DNA of 64,000 nucleotides from Kappaphycus alvarezii (lineage: Eukaryota > Rhodophyta > Florideophyceae > Gigartinales > Solieriaceae). Location of the stretch: the NCBI GenBank assembly GCA_002205965.3, contig NADL03000059.1, forward strand, positions 429,498-493,497. The letters run 5' to 3'. The translations under genes were made by a program, and so were the position numbers. This document shows positions 8,761 to 21,111 of this stretch, one piece after another. Position 1 is the stretch's first letter. The number at the start of each line of letters is the position of its first letter. The notes under the pieces are model-generated. The model did not search any database, was not told where the DNA came from, and saw nothing but the letters and a program-made list of their open reading frames with translations.

Positions 8761-11700
8761 CAGTTATGGGACCAGATCGCCCCGAAATTCCTTGGAGGCC
8801 GAAATTTTCATGGTATATTTGCACGGCTCCTTGGATGGATGGTAAAGGACCTCAAGAAAAATATTTTGATGTTGTTCACAAATGGAAATCTGTCCATGAT
8901 TTATTAAAACCATAAAATTCTAATAAGGTTCCTAAGGCAGTACAAGGTTTTGTCTTACAATCACAATTATTTGGACGAGCTCTTGATATTTGTAAGAAAA
9001 TTCCAGACACAGAAATTGAGCCCAAAATGGTGCATTAGCGATTGTTAACGCTATTCATAAGGTGGATCCTCTATCATCTATATCAGATACATTTCAAAAA
9101 TTCTTAGATCTATTGCACACTACTCGTGGTGATATGAGTCTTTCAAAAATTTTGAATCACGGTTTGATGCTCAAATTGCCCGATTTCATTCATCTACTGG
9201 TACTTCGAAATTACCTGAAGCACTGGTATCATTTTTGCTCCTGGCTAATTCCAAAATTGATTCAAACCAGCGAGTATCTATTTTGGCTGCTGCTTCTCCG
9301 AGGCATGAAGAAGCCGATTTGAAAAAGAAAAAAATCCTAGAATCAATCAAATATTCAGAAATATCATCTATTATTCGTGCATGTGATAAACCAAAAAATA
9401 CAAATCAAATATATGGAAATGCTCAAAAATATATCTCTTCAAGTCAATCAAATATTTCATACGGAGAAAAGAAAAATTTCAAGAAAAATAATAAGCAAAG
9501 ATTATCTCCTGAAGACTTTGCTGCCTCAAGGCAAAATCAACTTGTGACCGATGTGGAGAAATTGGCCATTGGGCCTATGAAAAAGATAAATGCAAGAGTG
9601 CTAAAAATTATCATAAAGGTTCATCATCTAGAATGGGAAATGCAGAAAATATCAAAGACAAAAATGATTCTGGTTCTGTAACATTTCATATGGTAAAAAC
9701 GGTGCTTGATTCTCCGTCAAATACGTTATACCCAGGTCGTTACTGATGGAGCACCGTATAGTGGAATGGGTAAATTACGAGCACTTTCGAAATTTATTTT
9801 ACCGGAATGGAATGGAATTCTTGATGAACTTCCTGAATGTATCAAGGACACGCCCTTCTGGCAATACGGAAATGGCGACCACTCAAGCGAAAAAAGAAAA
9901 ATGATCGGTTCAATATTTTTATCAGCTATTTCAGACAATGGAAATCAGGTTAAAATAAGGCATCTAATAATCAGTGGATCATCTCAATGGGTTATTGGAA
10001 GAAATATCACAAGAAAATCAAATATTATTTATGTGACGGACAACTGCATCGAGTTCGAGTCCGCAAATAATTCAATCGATTCTATAACATTGGTGGATCA
10101 TGGTCATCATTGTTATGTACCCGGAAATATATTTATACAATCATCCGAACCTATTGAAAACTCATTTCTATCAGCAATTTGTTCCAACAATATCAATACA
10201 TCAAAAAATATATCTTGGGCTGAAAAGAAGAAACTATTTAATAAGATTCACAAACATTTATGTGGTCACTCATAAACTATTGTTACAAAGAAATTTTATA
10301 TGGGACGATGAATGCAAAAAATATTTATCAAGCATAATTGACTCCTGCAAATTTTGTGATGTCACAAAAAAACCATCTCATCCTCGTGCAGTATCTTTAA
10401 GCTCTATATCTCGCGGATTTAATGAATTGGTTTGTGTGGATCATTTTTTTGTGGAAAACTTGGATTTTTTCACATTATGGACTCAGTTACCAGGTATTCA
10501 ACTGGTTCAATAGTGCCCTCTTTAAGGATGGAAAATTGCATTAATTGTATTGAGACTCTCTGGTTAACACCATTTTGGGACCCTAACAATTTAATGGGAG
10601 ATCAGGCGTTTGACAATGATATTTTAGAAGCTATCTTGAGGAAAGAGGAATTTCTTTTGTCCTATTGGTTCCCGCCGCCACAACAAAAATTATATTGAGT
10701 CAAAACAAAATATTGAGAGACATTTATATCCGTTTAAAAATATCCGATTCTTCTGCAAGTAATACGGTTCGTATTGCTCGAATGTTTCAAATATCGAATG
10801 ATTTATATGGAAATGATGTTGTTTCTTCATACGAGCTTGCCACTGGTCACACTCGACCCATCGATAATTCTGGTCCTCGAAGTCTACCAAATGATTTAAG
10901 AGAAGCTCATAATGAGCTAATAGCCAAGAGGAAATTAAATTTTTAAAATCAAAGTCTGTGACCGATATTCCAATTAATGTTGGCGATATTGTGGAAATTT
11001 TTATTCATCTACCAAATCAGAAAAGAGGATCTTGGTCATCGCCCAAACCAGTATTGAAATTCGACAAAAAATCTCTTATCGTCACAGTACCTGGATCCAA
11101 TGGAAAATTTATACATGCTGCAATTGAAGATGTCCGACATTCCGTTTCATCTAATGAACTAGCATACCAAATTCAAAAGGCAAATGATTTATTGAATCAG
11201 TCTATTGAATATTCTGTGGAAGATATTTCTGATGAAACAAATATTACCGAAGTGAAGAATGTGGGCGAAAACAATTTTGACGATCATTCTGATGATGGTA
11301 ATTTTAACCAAATATGAATACTGATGTCGAAAAATATAATGAATCAGAAAGTGATGGAAATTTATCAGAATCTAAAAACATATTATCTCTCGAACATGTT
11401 CCGATTGAATCTGAACTTAGTTCCCTACACCCTGAAAATTTAATTCATATCCCTATTGATGAAAACGATGGAATTGATGCGCATGAAATTGAGTTGTTAC
11501 CTGGAACGGAATTGAAATCATCTGAACAAAAAGATCTGAGTTTTTATCAAAAGGTTTGGATCTAAAGAATTTTTACTTCATCAAGCATCTGGACTTCCAT
11601 CTCATATTATTTCAAATGCGTACAATACGGAAGAAAATAATTTTCTCACTACTGTTCAAAAATTCATGTTTCAAAAATTCCTCCCGACTCGAATGTAATA

Positions 11701-12358
11701 TCCAGTCACGTTTTATACAAAATAAAAATTTTGGATGATGGAAAATATTATTGCAAGGCTCGAATTGCTCCGCATGGAAATGAGGACAAGGAGAAAAATA
11801 ATTTGATAACTGATTCGGAATCTTGTTCTCCGATGCCAATTAGAATGCTATTATCAATTGCTACAATTATCAAAGGTTGATGAGAAGTCTGCATTTTTAC
11901 AATCTGGTTCAGCATTACGAGATTTTTATGTGAGACCTCCTCTGGAATGCTCTAAAAACCCCTTCTATTGGTTATTACTGTCTGCTTCATATAGTTTAGT
12001 CAACGCAAATGCAAAATGGCAAATACACTCGGATAATACATTCTTTGACCTCGGATTGAAATCAGTCGTTTATATACCCCAATTATTTTTCATGACTTTA
12101 AAAGGATCATTAGTTCTGCTTGTCGTTAAATTGGTCGATGATATACTTATTACTGGACCAAAAAAAATTAAGAAGCAATTTATCCAAGATCTTGGAAAAG
12201 TATATAAACTTGGTAAAATCATACAAAGTCCTGTATCTGACATGCTTAAGCTCCTTCTATTTGATGGATCTATAAATATGTATATGAGCAATATTTCATC
12301 TCGGGATTCATCTCAGTCAACAGGATAGATTCGGTTCAATATTTTAAAGGAGAAAGAG

Positions 12359-12856
12359 TGTGAAAATAGACCAAATATTTTAATCTCTATCCAGGTGTCC
12401 TACAGTGATGCTGAATTGTGGAGCAATACTTTTGTTGAGGCCCACAATTTATATTTATTGTGAATCATCAAGGAATAATTTTATCTATTTACACTGGCAC
12501 TATTTTATGCTGAATTCAGTGTGAAATAATTTTTATGTCCTCCAGTTGGGTTTCTATGTTATGCGGGATATAATTATTGCATTTGTGCTGCCAAAAAAAT
12601 ATTGTGGGGATGAAAAAATTATTGCAAGGCTCACCTGATTTTTGTAGCAGGTTCACCAAGGTGTAGAGTATAAGTAGTCCTAGGTTGTTAGAAATATTTT
12701 TTACATCCTCGGGCCGTCGAAATATTCCCCTAGATCAGGTATCATTTAATTTGGTTTTCTATTCATTATTCATTCTAAGTCCAATTGTGGCATTTATTTA
12801 TTTACTCAAGTTGGAACTATTTATGTTTTGGATATACCTATCCCAATTATTTTGCA
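12359..12856 (+). repeat. Copia-1 3' LTR (498 bp)
   Basis: Starts TGTGAAAATAGACC right after a purine-rich tract (AAAGGAGAAAGAG) and ends TTTTGCA, followed by the GGTGA target duplicate. Confidence 0.9.
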
Positions 12857-13690
12857 GGTGATCTCCGAAATAGTAGAAGGTTTCGGGACAGTTTCGTCTC
12901 GGGAACGGCACTTTCGAAGGGATCAGCTGGACTCAGAATAAGTATTGAGCCTAACTGCGAATTCACGGTAGTCTGTACTGGTCTTGAAGCCGGGACAAGG
13001 TGCGCAGCACACCCATTCCTTGGCACCTTAGAGGGTTATGGAGGCGCAGAATGCCTGCTTTCTTTGATCCGCATGGAGAATACTTTCCTGCACTGCTATA
13101 TGAATTGCGTGGGTTAGTTTCTTTTGGGATGGTATGGTAAGTGAGCGAAAGGCCCTAAACGGGAGAATCCTTGACTGCACACAGGAGAATGACCAATTCA
13201 TGTGGGCATCGAGAGCATCGTTTTTCTGATAGGAGTGGGCAGAACAACACTACGCAACATGTTGGATGTCGAGCTGGAGGAGAGGAAAGTGACTGCAGCG
13301 ATGTTCTTGGCGGAATTATATCTGATCCCAAGGGAGGGCCGCTCCGCATCCAGTGATTGCACTGGAAGTTGGAGCTCACGGAAGACCTCTGATTTCATGA
13401 CCCCTTGGCAGTGTGCGGACACAACGCTCCATCGTATCATCGAAAATGGCAGCGCCCTAGACGGTGGACGACCTCGGGACTACGCACAGTAGGTGGCCGA
13501 GTTGGCAGAACCCAAACCAATTTCGAATCATCTGGAACACTATTTGCGTATCCTCTAAGTCGATGGTTGCCTCGAGGAACGGTTCATCGGGCTGGACGTG
13601 GGTAGTGAAAGGTCTGTTGGTGAAGGTCTCTGAGCCGACTGGAGCGTTGAGGACCATTGTGGCAGCAATATACTCTAAACAGTGACGAAG
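12857..13690 (-). mobile_element. LINE-B-like copy, upstream half (RT thumb to zinc finger)
   Basis: Minus-strand frames 13457-13657 and 13198-13440 read VLNAPVGSETF, IRNWFGFCQLGHLL and FRELQLPVQSL, matching LINE-B (VLNAPIGSQTF, LRNCFGVCKVGYLL, FKELQLPIKAL). Below that, WVCCAPCPGF matches WVYCAPCPGL and ends at YYFGDH on the copia-1 edge. The other half continues at 8210. The RT palm is missing, so the copy is 5'-truncated near 13690, and it is frameshifted. Confidence 0.8.
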
Positions 13691-13815
13691 CTATAGATCC
13701 AACGCAACCTCTACCGCAACCACAGCAACCCCCACCGCAACCACAGCAACTTCCACTACAACCGCCTTTGGATAGATATACACAAAGGCTAAGAGGAAAG
13801 CTAAGCGGCTCCGGC
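13690..13815 (+). other. Pro/Gln-rich low-complexity tract
   Basis: Imperfect CAACC/CAGCAA repeats encode PQPQQPPP-type sequence in one plus frame, which then reads LDRYTQRLRGKLSGSGT and stops at 13818-13820. It could be the end of an unknown ORF or of another retroelement. No upstream partner is visible. Confidence 0.35.
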
Positions 13816-13820
13816 ACCTA

Positions 13821-14640
13821 ACAATTGGAGCTCAACGAGGGCGTACACTTTGGAATTGTTAGGTTTACATGCAATTGCATGAAACGTACAGGTTGGTTAT
13901 TTATACATGGATGCAGGTGCATTTGGTCACAGAGAGACATTATAAATATCAAATACATCTGTCCTCACAACATTTGTTGTGTGAAGGTGATTACCTCAGC
14001 ATTACCCTAGAGCTCGTGATTTAGAACTTCATATATGTAGGTTGAGCTATCCAAAGTCATTGAACTAAAAGCAAAGAGTACGAATTACTCAGGTTGACAT
14101 CTAAGTTCAATACGACCAAAATTAACACCTTCATCTTCGTACGGTTCGTACATTGACTAACCGCCAGCTTTCGTTCAAAACACATCAAAATTCCCACAAG
14201 AAGAGACGAGGGGGAGGGATGTAGACCCCTAAAGATGCATAGTAGAGGCACTAGACAGGTTATAGTTAAGAATCCCTACTAATCGATATATTCATCAGAG
14301 GGTCTTTTTTGCTTCCTTTAACCTTCTATTGAACCCCAAATTCAAGGGTTTACTGTACCATTAATAGCCCACTTCGTGCGGTCAAACTCGGTGGGCAGGC
14401 AGGAGACAATGTGTACATGTGTTTCATCAACTCATAATTGACAAGAGTCCACGTGCGTCGAACCAACGAAAGGTCATGTTTTACTGAGCGATATAGTGAT
14501 CATAAAATTTCGGCATTAGGGATATCGAAACCATTCGCTGCACTGTACAACAAATGAGTGACAGTTCTAATTCCATTATTTGTACTGTAGATCATGCCAC
14601 GTGGTTCTAACGAAATTTCATAGGACTCATTACTGTAGCA
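13821..14640. other. No gene recognised
   Basis: Non-coding by eye. It contains a perfect 14-bp palindrome (CATGCAATTGCATG near 13869). I see no LTR, tail or RLE/RT coding signal. Confidence 0.4.
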
Positions 14641-14660
14641 TACAAGTGCTGTTGCAAACT

Positions 14661-14880
14661 AGTGGTAAATATTTATGGGTTCTACAATGTTGCACAGAAG
14701 CGTGCGGAGGGTACTCGTAAATTAATTAACGATGCGTGCGGCGGGTGGAAACCTGTCGCGCTTGAATTACTTGGAGACTAAACGCAAAACAGGTAACAAA
14801 TACACGGAGATCCTGTTGAGGGGAGGAGCCACGTCGGGAAGCAGCGAAGGAAGCAAGGCGGCAGAAACGGAGATCCGAAA
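14661..14880 (-). mobile_element. LINE-A short 3' copy
   Basis: Encodes on the minus strand only the last part of the protein (LASFAASRRGSSPQQ...FAFSLQVIQARQVSTRR) plus the 3' UTR. A minimal tail (plus strand GTGGTAAAT) is at the left end. The 5' end stops near 14880, just left of copia-2. Confidence 0.75.
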
Positions 14881-14989
14881 AGGGAATGTGGGTACTGTAC
14901 AGTACATACCGTAGTCTATTGCAAGTAATTCTCGTTCTGCTGTCTTTTTGTTTCTTCGATGGACGATTCAGTCCTGAGCTTTTACAAAG

Positions 14990-15284
14990 TAACAATAACT
15001 ATCGGGCTACGCTGAAGAGACTTCAGAGAACTGAGGTTCTAAGGAATAAACAAGAATCAGGCGCAAGTCGCTTGCACCCGGCATTTTACAGTAAGCGCGT
15101 GCAGGCACTAGGCCTATATAGCAGTGCGTGCGAGACATAGATAAAGGCACATACAGTAAAGCATATACAAATGATACAAATACATTGCGTTGCGACCATT
15201 CAACTAAGGTGATTCATTGCTTGTCACAACTGTTGACGACCAGCAGACGTTCGCCACGAAATGTCAGGCAGAGTCAGTTATCAT
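14990..15284 (-). repeat. Copia-2 LTR, left (3' LTR of the minus-strand element)
   Basis: Shares TAACAATAACTATCGGGC at its left edge and AGTTATCAT at its right edge with 20493-20787. The outer limits are placed where the two copies stop matching. Confidence 0.85.
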
Positions 15285-17489
15285 GAATATTCGTCTTATG
15301 TCCTTTAGCCATAGTTCTTCTCTGAATAATTCGTCTCGGACATTGTTTCAAGTGGGTCATTCAATCGTCCGTTGTATATCGTGAGCTGCCGCATTTCGGT
15401 AACAGAGCTGTCTTTCTTTGTGAAGGTATCAGAGAGGTTGATTTTTCCAGGGATCCAGATAATTCTTTCAAAGTTCTCTCTCTAGAACTCAAATCGTGTA
15501 GATGCAACGTCCCCACAAATAGATCGATCAATAGAGTTCCGTTGAGTATAGAAAGACGTGAATAGGTTTTGGAGTCCACATAAAGATGAAAACGAGCATC
15601 AAGTGCATATATTTCAGAGTAGGCGTGTGATACACATTTGGCTTCATGAAGTGCTTCACCTGAAGCAATTATTTCGGCTGCCGGTAGAATTTTTACCAGT
15701 CTCTTCGATTTATGAGAGATCCATGAAACCGGGTGGTAGAGAGAGTGATTAGCAAATGGACCAGCGAGAAGCCCAGATAGCACACCAAGCTGACCGTTCT
15801 CGTCTCCTTCGGATGCATTAGAAAAAACCAGAACGGAAAGCTCATTTTTTAAGTTATCAGTTGGACGGGGGTATGTAATCGGGGTCCTAAGCTTTTTATG
15901 CTGACGGAAAATTTTTCGTCGCTCAATCAGGTGACATGTCCTTGTTTCAGAAGCCTTCTGTTGCAAATAGGATGTGTAGAAAAAGCAGAAAGGGGAAGCA
16001 GCTGTCCAAATACAGCCTATGGAGCTACTGGAAGAGGCAAAAAAGGACTTCCAAATCTCATTGAGTGGCTGGTCAAACTCCTTACCACGAGTGCGAGACA
16101 TCAGGTACTCGGTCATGGCATTCAGCTTGTCGTCAGCATTAGTAGACACAGTGAGATCTTCATTCTGTACAGTGTTGATACCGAACAATCCCAGTCGACC
16201 TGGTCCGTTCGTTACAGTACCCAGTTTGAGATATTTGTCAAATTTCTCAATGAAACTCTGGGCATTATCAATGAACCCAGCTGCTTTGATATGTTCAACA
16301 ATTTTTACTCCAATGAGCACCAGTTTTCCGTTCCCATGCTTGTAGAAGAGTTGTGGAACCTGCTGGCATTGTGTCAAGCCAAGGTCAGAAAAGAATATGT
16401 CAGACTGCACTTGCCATTTGGCGTTAGCATTTATTAAGCCATATGCAGCATTTAACAGTAGCCAAAAGTGTTTACATCTCATTCGACTTTACTTATGCGG
16501 CTTAACGTACACACTGCGAACAGCAGTGCCAGTATGTAGTAAGGCAGTTTTCATGTCAGCCTTGTAAAGCTTCCAGCCAAACAAGGATGCAATAGATTCA
16601 ACGGTACGAAGAACCCTTGGTGGACATGTCGTACAGTCAGATGAAAGTAAATTCTTCAGATCACCTCCGTTTCTGTATGGTCCGATTCGTTCTTTCAGTC
16701 TGAGAGGTGGGTAATTATTCTGTTTAGCTTTGTACAGTACATGGATTTTGATAACGTTTGCGCCATGGGGTACAACACTTTCTGTAACAGGGCGAACTGT
16801 CTTCAAAAATGTCTCTTTTTCGATTTGACGCGATTTCACTGGCTGTAACTGCTCAAATCCTTGTTGGTGGTGTCGCATAAAGGGTTTGTTTCCAAAGTGG
16901 TCCCACATTCTCTGTAGCTCTTGGGGTTCTTGGTCAGTATTTGTGACAAAGGACGAGTTTGCACAGACATTTTGTGTTCTCATGGTGCATTTCTTGTTCG
17001 TCTAGGGTAAGACGTTCCTTTTGACCGTCTTCATAAAGTAGAGTAACGCAGCCGTCGCGATGCAATGCCTTTACAGTTCTGCCACAGTATTTCTTGTCAT
17101 CTCGCGAGTATACCATTACAAGATCGTCACGACTCACATTATATTCATTGGGGTTCTCATGTGCATTTCCTTTCGTTTGTTGACCAGAGAAGTCCGCATC
17201 TTCCTGCAAGCACTCGCAGGAGCTGGTGAGAGGCTGTCGTTGTCCACTTGTTTCCCATCATTCTCATTCGTCAAGTGGACCATATCGTAAATGTTATCGT
17301 CAACAGAATCAATTGTTGTCTGTACGGTGCTTGCAAAATATTCGTCGGATAGTGCAAGAAGGATATCTTCAAATGAAGCAATGGCAGTCTTACCGTTTTT
17401 TGCAGGTATAAGAACAGTTCGAGCCTGTGCGTCAACTTCCAGTACAGTTTTTAGGTTGGACAGTTTTCCTTTCTTGCTCAGACCAGTAG

Positions 17490-18048
17490 TGCAAAATAAT
17501 TGGGATAGGTAGATCCAAATGATAATAAATAGTTCCAACTTGAATAAATAAATAAAAGCCGCAGTTGGACTTAGAATGAATTATGAATAATGAATAGAAA
17601 ACCAAATTTAATGATAGGTGATCGAGGGGAATATTTCGATAGCCCAAGGATGTAAAAATATTTCTAACAACCTAGACAACTTATATTCTACACCAGGTGA
17701 ACCTGCTACAAAAATCAGGTGAGCCGTTCAATAATTTTGGTAGACATAATTCAGGCTCAGCAATAATTATTGCAGTATTTTTCAGGTAAGCAATCATCCA
17801 CATAATAATTTTTGGTGGAATGAATTCAATAATTATAGCCTGTATAATATAAAAACCCAACTGCAGGACATAAAAATTATTTCACACTGAATTCAGCATA
17901 AAATAGCGCCAGTGTATAAAGATAAAATTCTTTCTTGATGATTCACAATAAATATAAATAGTGGGCCGCAATAAAAAATATTTTTCCACAATTCAGCATC
18001 ACTGTAGGACACCGGGATAGAGATTAAAATATTTGGTCAATTTTCACA
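17490..18048 (-). repeat. Solo LTR of the copia-1 family, inside copia-2
   Basis: 559 bp, reading (minus strand) TGTGAAAATTGACC to CCCAATTATTTTGCA. It is flanked by AGTAG at 17485-17489 and AGTAT at 18049-18053, a probable 5-bp target duplication with one change. Copia-2 coding similarity resumes on both sides. A solo LTR is the usual product of recombination between the two LTRs of one element. Confidence 0.85.
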
Positions 18049-19995
18049 AGTATTGGAATAAACTTCGACCATATCGCCAGTTTCAAATTGTGGCTCATCT
18101 GTGGACTTGGACTTGAGTATAAGTGCCAATTTGCGCTTAGCTTAAAGTCTGTTGTGTGGATACACAATTTTATCAGGGATGACGGCGATAGATTCATCAC
18201 TTAGAGGCTTGTTGTAGTCTTTTCCTAGCTCAAAAGAAGACATGACATCGTTTCCATATAAATAATTAGACATAGAAAGAGCACACAAGGAAAGAAGCTC
18301 TGTAGCCGTGTGAGGTTCAGCAATGCATAATTTAAGGACGAGAGTGCTGATTACACCTTGCTTGCTTTCAAGTGTATTCCTACTGTGGCAACGTGGTAGT
18401 ATGGGACGAAATGAAATTTTCCTTTCGTCGAGGAACTTACAAAACTGGCCCTTCCAAAAGGCCTCATCACCTTGTACTGATACAGGGAGCCAGAACTGTG
18501 AGGTCTAACAACCTTCGAAGCCCATTACCGCCTGGTCTACAGAGGTAGATCTGACAAAAAATGCAGCAGAAAACCTTGCAGTGACATCCATACAATGAAA
18601 CAAGCAGACAGAGTCGAGGTAAAAATGATCAGCTCAGATAATTTCATTAAGTCCGCGCGATATGGGTGAGATCAATACTTTTCTAGTAGGTTGTGGAGGG
18701 AAAGCGGAACGGTATGAGACACATTTTTCTATCAGGGGCGATACTTAGTCTGCCACAGCGTCACTCCACATTCCGTTGCGCTAAAAAAGTAATTTCATAT
18801 CAGGCAGGTTAGCATGGCCGCAGAAATGCTTGGGCACTTTGTCCACAATGGCTGTGACTTGATTCCAGGGTATATCTCTTGAGAAGTTTCCATTCAGGCA
18901 AGAAAGAGCGGATGTTCTGCGTGTCTTGTTACCGAAGCGCGACATAGGTAGGTAGCCCAAAAAGACTTGATTGGCCATGGTAAATTGGACGACCGTACCC
19001 TCAGCATGAAACTGCAGGGCATTGCAGTAAATGTGGAGAATGTTGAATTCAATCGATACATTCTTTCCGATAACCCATTGACTACAGTCATCCAATACAA
19101 GGTGACGAGTTAGCACCTTTCTTACGCTGTTACGTACAGCAGGAATCACAACAGACCCAAGAATACACTGAGGAGCACTAGAGTGGTCACCGACGCCATA
19201 TTGCAAGTGAGTATGCCCATTGAGTGACAGTGGAATAAGTTCAAATTCAAAACCATCGTCTTGTCCAATGTGGTCTGTCAAAAGACGAAGCTCAACATTT
19301 CAAACGGCTGAGAATGGGGCACCGTCATCCACTAGTGGCCCAATAGCTTGGTCCACGAAAAATTCACAGGACCCACTAGATTCATTTACCGAGCAGTTGT
19401 TGGTGGGAAGGTCGACCATATTAAAAGAAACAGTCTTTCTTTTGACATTTGAGCTTTTGTTACCGGAACTCGGTGAGGCATCACCAGAACCAATTTCTGT
19501 GCTAAACTCCTCAGTAGTATCAAAGCACTTCACATTGGATTTAAGGGAACCATAACTGTTCTGTTTGTCTTTCTAATGTACAAATTTATTACAAACGTGA
19601 AAGGGATGAAGTTTCAAGGCAGAATTTGAAGGGCGACGAAAGCCACTACAACGACCAGGTTTGAAATGGGTCACAGTACCTGCAGCGCTAGTAGATAGTG
19701 CCGTGGCCGAAGGTTTAGTCGATGCTTTTTCGCAATGTTTCACGACAGATGCCAGTTGTTTGTACATCAACGCTAATAGGTAGTCATCATTGGAGGATTG
19801 ATCCAAAAAAAAAGTTTCATGCGGAGCAACAGCTGCCAGCGCGGAGAATCGTGGAGAATGTTCGACACTGGCGTTACTTAGAAGCATCAAGGCAGTTATG
19901 CATTGAGGTATTTTGACAGTACTCGAAAAAGAATTGATTTTTGTAACCACCTCAGAGAAAGGAGTTTCAAACGTCTTCAATGACTCATTCTGTAA

Positions 19996-20113
19996 GGGGG
20001 GAACGTTTGGGTGTTTTACTCTTGAAATTTATATCCGATCAATCACATAGTTTTCCAGACAACCATAATCGACCCAAAAAGGGAATAACGACACAGTAAT
20101 GGGGAAGGAACTA
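19996..20113 (-). mobile_element. 118-bp LINE-C 3' end inside copia-2 gag
   Basis: Minus-strand LINE-C 3' UTR only; at its left edge the plus strand reads GGGGGGAACGTTTGGGTG, the complement of the terminal block. Exact CATTCTGTAA repeats at 19986-19995 and 20114-20123 mark a 10-bp target duplication. Confidence 0.9.
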
Positions 20114-20492
20114 CATTCTGTAAGCGACATGTATTTAACAGTGAGTCAAACCCATCAAATGCTTCGCTGATAACAGATGAAAAGTCAAGGTGATATACAG
20201 TATCAACAATCAATATGACACCATCTTCACTCTTGAGCTGCTCATTCGCCAGTTCCGTAATGAGGTCTTCAGCTTGACCATAGCGCTGGGACTTGAACAC
20301 AATTGCATTAATTTGAGGGGGAAGCTTGTTTGAATTGGTGTCCGGAGGAGAATCATGGTATTCCTTCTAAATATATACGGCAGTCTCAAAACTTTCTTGG
20401 TTTCCTTTGCCGTCTTTCCATGATGGAAGTTTCGCGTCCCAAGCAACCCGAGGGCGGTTTGGTAGCGAATTAGTTGGGAATGGGCCCTTACC

Positions 20493-20787
20493 TAACAATA
20501 ACTATCGGGCTAAGCTGAAGAGACTTCAGAGAACTGAGGTTCTAAGGAATAAACAAGAATCAGGCGCAAGTCGCTTGCACTCGGCATTTTACAGTAAGCG
20601 CGTGCAGGCACTAGGCCTATATAGCAGTGCGTGCGAGGCATAGATAAAAGCACATACAGTAAAGCATATACAAATGATACAAATACATTGCGTTGCGACC
20701 ATTCAACTAAGGTGATTCATTGCTTGTCACAACTGTTGACGACCAGCAGACGTTCGCCATGAAATGTCAGGCAGAGTTAGTTATCAT
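20493..20787 (-). repeat. Copia-2 LTR, right (5' LTR of the minus-strand element)
   Basis: Same length as the left copy; about six mismatches by eye. Confidence 0.85.
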
Positions 20788-20974
20788 CTATACAAGACTA
20801 GCACGCTATTTATGTTAGTATAACCATCAATATCTGCAGCTGCTATTATCACAATCATATTTACAAAGATAAACATGAGTTGTACAGTTTTCGATGGTTT
20901 CCTACTTAAAGGTCGTCACAAACTGAGAAGTTTTCACTTGCTCTGAACGCTTGCTAGGCAGATCACTGTAACAT
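20788..20974. other. Spacer, nothing recognised
   Basis: Short AT-rich sequence between copia-2 and the next LINE-A fragment. Confidence 0.35.
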
Positions 20975-21111
20975 TTTTCTTCCTCAGTCCCAAGCCGCCG
21001 CCGCTATCCGTTTCATCCAGCTTGAAGGGGGTCTACTCGAGTTCCAACTCAACTTTGTCAAGACCCAAGTTTACGGCTCCTCCCCTTCTCACCCCCCTTG
21101 CCGCTTCCGTA
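20975..21111 (+). mobile_element. LINE-A RT-end fragment, left half
   Basis: Plus strand encodes AAAAIRFIQLEGGLLEFQL followed by VKTQVYGSSPSHPP, the block that follows the RT palm in LINE-A copies (compare 35003-35371). It is cut at 21111 by a solo LTR and continues at 21671. Confidence 0.7.

Larger units (their letters stand above)
8211..12856 (+). mobile_element. Copia-1: Ty1/copia LTR retrotransposon fossil
   Basis: Two direct LTRs starting TG and ending CA flank a 3.6-kb interior. GGTGA precedes (8206-8210) and follows (12857-12861) the element, a 5-bp target duplication typical of the superfamily. Parts recognised in order: gag with a CCHC-type knuckle near 9550-9600, protease with a DGAPYSG active-site loop near 9735, integrase zinc region and start of the catalytic core near 10250-10480, and RT near 11860-12250. 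A polypurine stretch precedes the 3' LTR. The element is broken in many places. The LTRs differ visibly, roughly 5 percent by eye, so it is older than copia-2. It inserted into a LINE-B-like copy. Confidence 0.9.
14990..20787 (-). mobile_element. Copia-2: second Ty1/copia fossil, minus strand
   Basis: Flanked by 295-bp direct repeats differing at about six positions (about 98 percent identical), so the insertion is comparatively young. On the minus strand, in order from the right: gag (about 19570-20450), protease with a DDGAPFS loop near 19320, integrase region, a patch near 17130-17480 resembling the equivalent part of copia-1, RT (about 16490-16980 and onward) and RNase H (about 15400-15860). 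It carries two later insertions: a solo LTR of the copia-1 family and a 118-bp LINE-C 3' end. Apart from these it is broken at several points. Protein similarity to copia-1 is clear but LTRs are unrelated, so it is a sister family. I see no clear target duplication. Confidence 0.85.
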
